Positions 27,113-35,772 of a stretch of 64,000 bases of DNA are shown piece after piece (the stretch's first letter is position 1; each line of letters begins with the position of its first letter). A program made the position numbers and the translations under genes. A model generated the notes under the pieces. That model searched no databases and had not been told where the DNA came from. It saw nothing but the letters and a program-made list of their open reading frames with translations. The DNA comes from Microplitis mediator (Eukaryota; Arthropoda; Insecta; Hymenoptera; Braconidae): the NCBI RefSeq assembly GCF_029852145.1, contig NC_079979.1, positions 17,929,901 through 17,993,900 of the forward strand. The letters run 5' to 3'.

Positions 27113-27735
27113 CACTGTAAAAAAATTCGGTGTAAAAATGGACCCAGAAAACTTTACACAGCCGTGTAGTGTGAAATTTTCTCGGTGTAAATTTTCCATC
27201 CGTGTAATTTTTCTACGGTGTAATCAACTTTTTCTACACCATTCCGTGTTACTCGTAATTTTAATTAACGAGCAACAAACGATCATTGAATATTTTTAAC
27301 TATGTATTTAATTAAAAACTGCATTAATTTTATTTAGATACACAGTTTAAAATTTTTAGTTCTTGTATAAAAATTAAATGGTTAAATATTTAGTGTAAAT
27401 TATTTGACACCATCAAGTGTAAATTTAACTAAAGTTTAATGTGTTGTCTGATCTCAACAATTTTTAAACCCGTATTATTGTTTGACACAAGAATAATGTG
27501 TTAAATTAACCCAAAAAATTGAGTGGACCGTTTGGGACATGTGATTTGTGTTAAATTTAACACAAATTTTTCACCTGTGTTTAAATTTTTCTTCTTAACG
27601 CAAAATTATCATGAATTATAAATTTACACCTTTGGCGGTGTAAAAATTTTGAATTCACCGCCTAAATTTAGCATCGAATTTCGTGTAATTTTCACCCCAA
27701 AATTTTTACACCGGGTCCAAAAATTTTTTACAGTG
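27113..27735 (+). mobile_element. MITE family CACTGTAAAAAATT, copy C
   Basis: 623-bp copy in the same orientation as copy A, with intact tips CACTGT / ACAGTG, TA on the left and CA on the right. No ORF is present. Confidence 0.85.
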
Positions 27736-28026
27736 CAGATCTAAAAATTGACTGACTGTAATTTCGATTTATAGATAAAAAAGAATGAAGTTAAAAATAG
27801 TATTTGTAGGTATAGTATTTAATAAAATACAAGACAATAAATAATAATAAAGCGTATCGAGTTGTTAACATCCCTTAAAATCGACGTACATGAGTTATAG
27901 ATACGTTAGACAGATATATAGTGTAAACGGTGGGCGCTGAGTGAGTTGAACGGATGGATAGTGAATAAGCGCGGGCAGGGAACTCTTATACACGATCAGA
28001 TCGAGTCCGTTCACCTTTTATCCCAG

Positions 28027-28356
28027 TAACACCGCGTCGTAGTCATCCACCGTGAGCGCGGGGACGATACGATTAGAGCGACAAACTACAAAACTGCACA
28101 CTCTCAACAAAACACACACACACACACACACACACACTCTCAATGTGTATTGGCTTTCTATCAGCACACGGTTGATTCGCTTGCTTACTTACTTACTAAT
28201 ATACTTTGTATGTATACACATTTACTCAACAAAGTATGAGTACAAGAGAACGAGGAAGCCACCGTGTGCTTTATTTGTATCGCTCGATGCTGCTGGAGCC
28301 GCCGTGTCTCTCCTTTCCGCGTGAGGTTTAGCGGAAGTACAGAGGTATAAATCGAG
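28027..28356 (+). other. Candidate 5' non-coding exon or promoter island upstream of mlpt
   Basis: A GC-richer island (about 27900-28360) stands out from the AT-rich background. It contains a pyrimidine-rich acceptor-like site (CACCTTTTATCCCAG, ending 28026) and a strong donor, TCGAG followed by GTAAGG, at 28357. A (CA)n microsatellite lies inside at about 28112-28136. No convincing protein frame is present, so I read it as a possible 5'UTR exon or promoter of a + strand transcript reaching the mlpt smORFs 4 kb downstream. This is inference from splice-site quality, composition and strand. Confidence 0.3.
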
Positions 28357-30599
28357 GTAAGGGCGATTCAAGACCTGAGAGATCATATATACAACCAGAA
28401 CAGGAATTATCTATATATATATATAAATATCTCTAATGTAAGCATCATCAACTGATAGTTGAAAAATTATAACATTCAAATAAAATTAATAGACTGGGGT
28501 AAAATGGACCTATGAAATTTTTTTTTTAAAGAAAAATTTAATTATTTATTTCAGTGAATTAATTCTGGGTATTGAAATCTATATTTAAAAAATAAGACTC
28601 AAAAAAAAAAAAAACGCCCTACGGGATTCGAACCGCCGACCTGACCAGACAAGCGAATGTCAAAATTTACGGGTGGAAGCCTTAATAAAATTGATTTATG
28701 ACTAAAATATTTTATAATTTTAAGTAAAGTGGAAATTAGTAACAAAAATTTTGATAAATTTTTTGATGGCTTATAGAAAAAAATTTGTTGACGATAGAAT
28801 ATAGCGGACGGTTATAAAAAAAGAAATAGATATTTTTTGATCGTTATTTAAATGAAATGTATAATATATGGTATCTGATAAAAGAATAAAAAATAATTTC
28901 ATCCAACAATTATTTTTTTTACTCGACATAATTTTTTTTCGAGCGTGCTCATCGCCGTATTTTAAACATCAGTCAGACGTAAATTATATCCCAAAAAATT
29001 CCTGATTCTAGGCCTAAGGTCTAGACACTCTAAACTAGAGGATCTTTCAAGGCCAAAATAATCCTGGGTTCATTCACCGAAATACAATAAGTTGGCCAAA
29101 AACTAGATATCCGATGAAACTACAGCAATCGCGTTATATAGCCATTGTTGTTTGAATTCCTGTATATATTTTAGCACATAGACACGTTTAAATTTTAACA
29201 CAACCCACAGACGGAACAAAAAACCAATATAACCTTAAACTTTGCTCAATAAGGGAGAAATGTTTCACTTTAGAGAGAAAAAGGCCTTCTAATCTCCTTA
29301 ACTGCCGGCTTATTTTTTTAAGGAAAATTTCTTTTGCCGATTTACCGTGGCCATAAATTTAAAAAATTACTATGCATCGAGCTAAAAATATATAAGTACA
29401 TACATGATAATATTATAGTTAGATAAATAGAGACAATATATAAGTATTCCCGAGTGTGAATTGTATCCTTATTATCCTTATTGCAGTACAGAAACTAGAT
29501 ACAGAGTCTAGTCACTAGAGACTCAACTCCGGTTTGTCGTCTACAATGTCTACATCTTCTATAAATATAGTTAGACATTGCATATATTAGATGATAAATT
29601 TAATAAAATATATATCAGCTACACATATATGTACAAGTAGCTTTTGTTCGATGGCGAAAAAGGTTTGAAATTTATTTTGCGTCAAAATAAAAAAATTATC
29701 CCCGCGAAAATAAAATTTGTTTTGAAATTTTTCAACGTCTCCTTCATATTTTTAATTACAAAAAAAAACATTTGATCCTTTTATGTCATATATTTTTAAA
29801 AGTTGGGTTTTTTTTAATGCCTGCCATTACTTGTTTAGAATATTGGGGACATTAAAGTCATTTTTCGAGAATTCGATATATATATTATGTATGCATATAT
29901 ATTTAATTCTTTTTTTATCGATTGAATCACAACTAAAATGTTTTTAAAATTTTTACAAGTAAATATGATTGACTCATCATAGAAAGTTTAACTGACGTGG
30001 AAAATTCTTTTTAGCGCATACAATATCTGCGAATCATCGTGCTACTTTTATAATCCATCAATTAAATTGATTTATTTAACTTATATATATATAAAAAAAA
30101 AAAAATAAGAAAAAAAAATTTTATTGCGTTAAATATTATTTCTCGAAAGTTTCGTACTTGCATGACTCACTCGCTAATAATAACGTAAATATGAGTATGA
30201 CAATCTAAAAAAAAAATGTGTTAATATAAATATAATAGAAGGTCGAGGAAAAATATCCTGACTTATTATCTTTACTAACCCAATAATTTATTTCGGAAAT
30301 TAGGATAAAAATTTGGCGGGAATGTTTTAAAAATATTTTAGGGACAAGTAGGATAATATATGGGCAGTAAAAGTTTTTCGTAAGAAAGGACGAGAAAATT
30401 TGTCATCTAAAAAAATAGAGATGGTGGAATTAGTTACCCAGTTTTTTTAAGTACGTTAATATTTTCAAACCATAGTACATTTTATTAGACTATTGTGTGA
30501 AATATTGCAGGTCATAATTTCGTTAGGTCTTGAACTTTTTTTCAAATTTTCTCTGAAGGCAAAAGAAAGGTCGGAAAGTTCACTGAGACTTAGATAGTA
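28357..30599. other. AT-rich sequence between candidate mlpt exons
   Basis: Contains the B-box fragment at 28601-28665 and AT-rich DNA with no protein frame. Presumed intron in the spliced-transcript model. Confidence 0.4.
28601..28665 (-). ncRNA. tRNA-related / SINE-like fragment with Pol III B box and T-run
   Basis: On the minus strand GGTTCGAATCC (28634-28624), the Pol III B-box consensus, is followed by CGTAGGGCG and then 14 T residues (28614-28601), a Pol III terminator. No proper tRNA cloverleaf can be drawn: T-stem pairing is poor and no anticodon arm or A box is convincing. So it is probably the 3' part of a tRNA pseudogene or a tRNA-derived SINE. Confidence 0.4.
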
Positions 30600-31226
30600 T
30601 ACTATAACAAAATTTTGGACCCGGTGTAGTGTAAATGTCTCGGTGTGAAAATTACACGAAATTCGGTGTTAAATTTAGGCGGTGAATTTAAAATTTTTAC
30701 TCCGCCAAACGTGTAAATTTATAATTCATGATAATTTTGCGTTAAGAAGAAAAATTTAAACACAGATGAAAAATTTGTGTTAAATTTAACACAAATCACA
30801 TGTCCCAAACGGTCCACTCAATTTTTTGGGTTAATTTAACACATTATTCTTGTGTCAAACAATAATACGGATTTAAAAATTGTTGAGATCAGACAACACA
30901 TTAAACTTTAGTTAAATTTACACTTGATGGTGTCAAATAATTTACACAAAATATTTAACCATTGAATTTTTATACAAGAACTAAAAATTTTAAACTGTGT
31001 ATCTAAATAAAATTAATGCAGTTTTTAATTAAATTCATAGTTAAAAATATTCAATGATCGTTTGTTGCTCGTTAATTAAAATTACGAGTAACACGGAATG
31101 GTGTAAAAAACGTTGATTACACCGTAGAAAAATTACACGGATGGAAAATTTACGCCGAGAAAATTTCACACACACGGCCGTATAAAGTTTTCTAGGTCCA
31201 TTTTTACACCGAATTTTTTTACAGTG
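30600..31226 (-). mobile_element. MITE family CACTGTAAAAAATT, copy D
   Basis: 627-bp copy colinear over its whole length with the copies at 3462, 12267, 27113 and 57783, and inverted relative to 3462. TA flanks both sides. The left tip is slightly mutated (TACTATAAC). It sits between the candidate 5' exons and the mlpt coding exon. Confidence 0.85.
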
Positions 31227-32024
31227 TATTTAAAAAAAAGTTTGTCCGACAAAGTTTTCCACTATTTTTTGCAACAATAATTAAATTTAAAACTATAAAA
31301 ATAATCGATGATACTGAATTAAACTTTCATAAACTTTCGAGGAAGTGAATGTTCACTTCTCTTCTCCAATGTGAGAATAAAAAATATATTTACTAGATGT
31401 AAGTATTTTGCTAGTTTTTTTAAGTTTACTGCGACGAGACGTTTATATCCACTTTAATGAAAGTTCTAAACTTTCTCATTAATGATTACTTCTTTCCGGA
31501 TGTCATTACAGTTCTCTCTTATAATTACTTTGTTTATTTAATCATAAATCTTCGCCAACATCAACAATAAAAACTCTCTTTGTCAAAACAACTAAATAAC
31601 TTTCGTTGTAATCAATGGGATGTCAAATCTCCTATACAATCCGCTCTTAAATTGAATTTCAAATATATCGTTCAATTTTATGTACCCGTTTATATATTAT
31701 ACTTTCAGTGGCACCTAAAAAGTCTCCTGTCATCATATCACGCAATACCTAAAAATTTGTCATCACCTCCTCAAAATAAAAATAAAAATTGAATATTAGG
31801 TCATCCGGTCATCAGTGGTCATTTGCTAGACACCAGAGTTCGTGATTAATTACTCTAACCCTCAGTAACCCAAATTATCTATGACGTAAATTGAACCCAA
31901 GTGACACACTAGTGTAAATTACAAGCCAGTAGTCAGTGGTATAGCCAGTCGGGCAAGAAATCCTTAATTCAAAAGCTCTTTTGATTATTTGCAGTCAATT
32001 CCACTGTAACCGGCGCCCCATCCA

Positions 32025-32189
32025 ATGAGATCCTCGCGGTTGCAACAAAGTGGGGGCAGCTCACGACTTAAAGCGAGGCCACTCGCCGTGAGCTGTCAGA
32101 GCTCTCTGGGGCACGGTCACGCGCGAACCACGACTATCACTCTTAACCAACAGTACATATATATGTTTTTATATATATTTATTTATTAA
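32025..32189 (+). CDS. Upstream ORF (54 codons) in the presumed mlpt leader
   Basis: An open frame runs from ATG 32025 to TAA 32187 in the relatively GC-rich block just after the candidate splice acceptor at 31994. The peptide starts MRSSRLQQSGGSSRLKARPL, is Ser/Arg-rich at first, and degenerates into Tyr/Ile/Phe-rich translation of a TA-rich tail. That ending argues against a real protein. The ATG has C at -3 and A at +4, a poor context, so scanning ribosomes could bypass it and reach the LDPTGxY ORFs. Most likely it is a non-conserved uORF or chance. Confidence 0.2.
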   Translation: MRSSRLQQSGGSSRLKARPLAVSCQSSLGHGHARTTTITLNQQYIYMFLYIFIY

Positions 32190-32276
32190 CACTATAATAA
32201 ATTTGGTTATTAGTTCGTGGTAACAAACTCTCGCCCTCAAATATTCCAACAAGTGTTCAAAAAAATAAAATATAAA

Positions 32277-32312
32277 ATGGCAAATATACTGGATCCTACT
32301 GGATTGTACTAA
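32277..32312 (+). CDS. mlpt: tal/pri/mlpt smORF 1: MANILDPTGLY
   Basis: An 11-codon ORF, ATG at 32277 and TAA at 32310, encodes MANILDPTGLY. The C-terminal LDPTGxY heptapeptide is the defining motif of the tarsal-less/polished rice/mille-pattes peptides of arthropods. In Drosophila these peptides bind the E3 ligase Ubr3 and trigger proteasomal trimming of Shavenbaby/Ovo from repressor to activator; in Tribolium the gene acts in segmentation. The start has A at -3 and G at +4, a good initiation context. It is the first of four such ORFs in one 406-nt stretch, 77 nt before the next, as expected for a polycistronic smORF mRNA. The ORF is AT-rich like its surroundings. Identification rests on the motif and its fourfold repetition, not on a search. 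Confidence 0.97.
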   Translation: MANILDPTGLY

Positions 32313-32389
32313 TTAATTAATTTATTTATTTATTAATTTATTAACTAAATTATTTTAAAAAAGTGTCAGTTTAAAAAAATATTTGTACG

Positions 32390-32425
32390 ATGGCAAATGT
32401 TTTGGATCCGACTGGTCTTTACTGA
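32390..32425 (+). CDS. mlpt: tal/pri/mlpt smORF 2: MANVLDPTGLY
   Basis: An 11-codon ORF (ATG 32390, TGA 32423) encodes MANVLDPTGLY. It differs from smORF 1 by one conservative residue (Ile to Val), yet four of the five LDPTG codons are written with different synonymous codons. The start context has A at -3 and G at +4. The near-identity of smORFs 1 and 2 suggests a local duplication of one peptide unit. The spacing to smORF 3 is 129 nt of AT-rich and GA-rich leader-like sequence with only meaningless short ORFs. The role is the same as the other LDPTGxY peptides. Confidence 0.97.
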   Translation: MANVLDPTGLY

Positions 32426-32554
32426 CTCGACTGATAAATATTTAAATGTTTGTTTTATAAAAACTATGATTTATATATTTTTTATAAATATATACTAGAG
32501 ATAGAGAGAGAGTTTGAGGTAATTAGCGAGAACCAGAGAAAACCATCTGTCGAG

Positions 32555-32587
32555 ATGGTCAAGCTGGACCCCACGGGGGAGTACTGA
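32555..32587 (+). CDS. mlpt: tal/pri/mlpt smORF 3: MVKLDPTGEY
   Basis: A 10-codon ORF (ATG 32555, TGA 32585) encodes MVKLDPTGEY. It is one residue shorter at the N-terminus than its neighbours and has Glu at the variable sixth position of LDPTGxY. Codons here are GC-rich (CTG GAC CCC ACG GGG GAG TAC), unlike the AT-rich smORFs 1 and 2. The start has G at -3 and G at +4. It lies 59 nt before smORF 4. Glu at the variable position, against Leu or Gln in the sister peptides, may give a distinct affinity for the ubiquitin-ligase partner; that last point is inference. Confidence 0.96.
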   Translation: MVKLDPTGEY

Positions 32588-32633
32588 AGACGAATCAAGA
32601 AACGCGAGGTGAGACTGCGGAAGACATTGGGAG

Positions 32634-32642
32634 TCAAGGTCA
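32634..32642 (+). promoter_or_regulatory. FTZ-F1-type nuclear receptor half-site TCAAGGTCA
   Basis: The 9-mer TCAAGGTCA exactly matches the extended half-site bound by FTZ-F1-type orphan receptors. It lies between smORFs 3 and 4. Drosophila pri is controlled by the ecdysone pathway, so the site is suggestive, but a 9-mer in 64 kb is weak evidence and it is inside transcribed sequence. Confidence 0.25.
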
Positions 32643-32646
32643 CGAC

Positions 32647-32682
32647 ATGGCTGAGGTGCTCGATCCTACCGGGCAATATTGA
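32647..32682 (+). CDS. mlpt: tal/pri/mlpt smORF 4: MAEVLDPTGQY
   Basis: An 11-codon ORF (ATG 32647, TGA 32680) encodes MAEVLDPTGQY, the last of the four LDPTGxY peptides. The start has G at -3 and G at +4. A perfect nuclear-receptor half-site of the FTZ-F1 type, TCAAGGTCA, lies directly upstream at 32634-32642. The ORF is followed by 177 nt of GA-rich sequence and then a longer 40-codon ORF. It belongs to the same family and presumed role as the preceding smORFs. Confidence 0.97.
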   Translation: MAEVLDPTGQY

Positions 32683-32859
32683 CCGGAGGAGTCGAGGTGA
32701 AGACCAGAGGAAGAGGACGAAGAAGAAGAAGAAGAGAAACGAGTAGTAGTAGTGACGGAAAAGGAATAAAAAGTCCTGGAGACAGTCAACAAGAGTAGAC
32801 GTAAATAAAAAAATTATTACCGAGTACCGAGTTGTCGTGTGGCAGGTGCACTGATAGTG

Positions 32860-32982
32860 ATGTCGTCACAGTACGGAAACGTTGAAATGGTGATACACGT
32901 TTTGAGAGGCAGAGAAGAAGTTTCATCGACAAATTTAAGGAGATGGGTTTGGAGCATTCATATTCGTAAAGGCAGACACTAA
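32860..32982 (+). CDS. Downstream 40-residue ORF of the mlpt transcript (possible ORF-B counterpart)
   Basis: An ORF from ATG 32860 to TAA 32980 encodes 40 residues, beginning MSSQYGNVEMVIHVLRGREE and ending with a basic, Trp-containing segment (LRRWVWSIHIRKGRH). The start has G at -3. It lies 177 nt after the last LDPTGxY ORF and before a strong splice donor at 33014, so it should sit in the same mRNA. Drosophila tal carries a longer ORF B besides its type-A ORFs, and Tribolium mlpt a fourth non-LDPTGxY ORF. By position this could be the equivalent. I cannot show sequence homology. The alternative is an untranslated chance ORF; its more balanced base composition is only weak support. Confidence 0.45.
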   Translation: MSSQYGNVEMVIHVLRGREEVSSTNLRRWVWSIHIRKGRH

Positions 32983-33704
32983 AACACAAAACTTTTTTTG
33001 TGCGAATCCTGAGGTATGTTTATTATTTTTTTATATCCTCATTTTATCTCTACTTTTTTAAATTTTAACTTGGGATAATAATAATAATTATTTACGTATT
33101 TTTTGTTTAAAATTTAATAACAAGTTTTTTTTACTGCTATTTAATTTATCGATAAATAAAAGAAAAAAATTTTTTTTAGAGTAATTAATTTTTTTTCAAC
33201 AAAATTTTACCTGGATAATTTTATTTTAATGAATATTAATAATTTTTCGAGCCATTTAAATACATGGATTTTTAAAAATGGGGATTAAGTTTATAATCAC
33301 AGGCTATGAAAAAATAAAATTTCAATTTAATTAAACATAATTTATCTGTCGGCTGCTTCGTTTGATAATTTTAGTTAACGATTGATAAGAATTTAAAACG
33401 TTACTCACGATTATAATTATCTTTCGATAGATACTCATTTTTCTATTAATATATTAGTAGAGTTATTAATACGTCGATATATCGAGTGATAGTAATAATT
33501 GTTAGTGTAAAAAAATTCAGTTAATAACTTTGTGCATGTACTTAATTTTTTATGTAAGCTTTGAGTTCATTTACGAAACTCATTTTTAAAATTAAAAAAA
33601 ATTATTCAAAAATTTCGCGTTCGTAAAAAAACTAAACCCGAAAAAAATCAAGATCTTACGAAATTTGATTAGATTAGAATTCAATTTTTTTTTTTTTATT
33701 TTAG

Positions 33705-34631
33705 ATCTCTAAAGATCTAGATCTCAATTTTGATTTAAAAACCTTGAAATTTTTTCTTAACAAAATTTCGAATTTTTAGTTTCAAAATTTGTTTTTTTTA
33801 AAACTGGTCTAGAAAAATCTTGAGAATTAAAAAACTTCCCGGAGACAAAAATAATTTTTCGAAAATACAAAAATTATAAAATAAATTTTGGTCTCAATTT
33901 TGATCTCAATTTTTTTTTTTTTAAACCTTGAAATTTTTTTTTAACAAAATTTCGAATTTTCAGTTTCAAAATTTGTTTTTTTTTTAAAACTAGTCTAGAA
34001 AAATCTTGAGAATTTAAAAACTTCCCGTAGACAAAAATAATTTTTCGAAAATACAAAAATTATAAAATAAATTTTGGTCTCAATTTTGATCTCAATTTTT
34101 TTTTTTTTAACCTTGAAATTTTTTTTTAACAAAATTTCGAATTTTCAGTTTCAAAATTTGTTTTTTTTTTAAAACTGGTCTAGAAAAATCTTGAGAATTT
34201 AAAAACTTCCCGTAGACAAAAATAATTTTTCGAAAATACAAAAATTATAAAATAAATTTTGGTCTCAATTTTGATCTCAATTTTTTTTTTTTTTAACCTT
34301 GAAATTTTTTTTTAACAAAATTTCGAATTTTCAGTTTCAAAATTTGTTTTTTTTTAAAACTGGTCTAGAAAAATCTTGAGAATTTAAAAACTTCCCATAG
34401 ACAATAATAATTTTTTGAAAATACAAAAATTATAAAATAAATTTTGGTCTCAATTTTGATCTCAATTTTTTTTTTTAAACCTTGAAGTTTTTTTTTAACA
34501 AAATTTCGAATTTTCAGTTTCAAAATTTGTTTTTTTTTAAAACTGGTCTAGAAAAATCTTGAGAATTTAAAAACTTCCCATAGACAAAAATAATTTTTTA
34601 AAAATACAATAATTACAAAATAAATTTTGGT
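33705..34631 (+). repeat. Tandem array, ~185-bp unit, about five copies
   Basis: The phrase ATTTTGGTCTCAATTTTGAT recurs at 33885, 34071, 34256 and 34441, giving periods of 185-186 bp. The outer copies are partial or diverged. Units also share GGTCTAGAAAAATCTTGAG. The high identity between inner units suggests recent expansion. It starts 0.7 kb after the mlpt exon donor. Confidence 0.9.
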
Positions 34632-35741
34632 CAGCGAAAATAAATTTGCAATCCTATTTCCCATATATATTTACCACTAATACACGAGGGTCAAGTCTCG
34701 TGTCAACATAGAACTCCATTGCATTAGAATAGAGAGTACAGAGTGAACTCGGAGTTAAAAATAATGATTGTGCTGTTGCATCACACACACACACACACAC
34801 ATACTCGCAAGTAAAGATGTTGTGTCTTTCATTACAGTCTACAGATTCAACATCCCAACTAACAAGTATCTTACATTTACATTACACATATATCACTAGC
34901 ATACACGTACAAATATAAATATAAATATATGTAGTCACGGTAACACGGCGCATCAGACATCTCGGTGATAGAACACCCAAATGTTGCATGATTTTCTCGA
35001 GCTCTTATTAAATTTAACTTAAAAAAACTCGAGCGCATAACTAAAAATAAATTTTAAAGAGTACTTATGGTAAAAAAAAATCCTGTTTAAAAAAAATTCG
35101 AGTTGAACTTGAGCGTAAGATTGAAACAATAACCATAATAATAATAATAAAAAATAATGTAGTTTATAATAATGACAATGCCGATGAGTTAAAGATATGA
35201 ATAAAGCAGATGAAGAGATGAGAGATGAGAGTACGGTAGTAATAGTTGAGACTAGTGAAGTCGGAGTAGTGCATGGAGTGATAGAGAATAATAGAGACGA
35301 GGGATAAGATGAGAGGAGATGAGAGATGAGTAACATAAAGAGAGTAACGTAATAGTAAGAGATGATCTTGGGCAATCAGAGTTGATCGTCGTCGTTGACT
35401 CGTTGTCGTTGGCGCTCTCGTAAAGGAGGCACGGAATTAGTCTCGCTTCCATGGGAAAGACAAGACCCCGATATAGTGGGTAGCAATGAGGAGGTAAAAC
35501 CGAGCTGGCAGCACCGATGCGAGTAACTCTGCCAGAGCTGGCTCTGGCTCTCTTACTTTACCTCCTCGTTTACTCTCGACTCCTCACATGGCCGGGTTCA
35601 TTGACACCAGAGACTTTTGGGCATTGGTCCTCTCTCACTTACTCCAAAATAAACGTCAATACCTCTTTGCTCTTTCTCACTGTACTGTCGATTGCTCGAT
35701 CCCACCGTACACTCAAGTTCTTCACCTTTACTCTTACTCCT

Positions 35742-35772
<31 letters not shown>

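Larger units (their letters stand above)
31995..33013 (+). other. mlpt: Candidate main mlpt exon (splice-site bounded)
   Basis: A good acceptor (TTTTGATTATTTGCAG, ending 31994) and a strong donor (CTGAG followed by GTATGT at 33014) bracket all four LDPTGxY ORFs and the 40-codon ORF. Between them the sequence has higher GC and complexity than the flanks: an initial GC-rich block at 31995-32130, an AT-rich block with smORFs 1-2, then a GA-rich block with smORFs 3-4. The splice sites are read by eye. Internal AATAAA hexamers at 32765 and 32804 could instead end some transcripts early. The gene could also be intronless with a promoter near 31.9 kb. Confidence 0.45.

Noticed and set aside
28601..28665. 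Functional tRNA gene
   Set aside because: Only the B-box and T-run are good; acceptor, D and anticodon arms cannot be formed.
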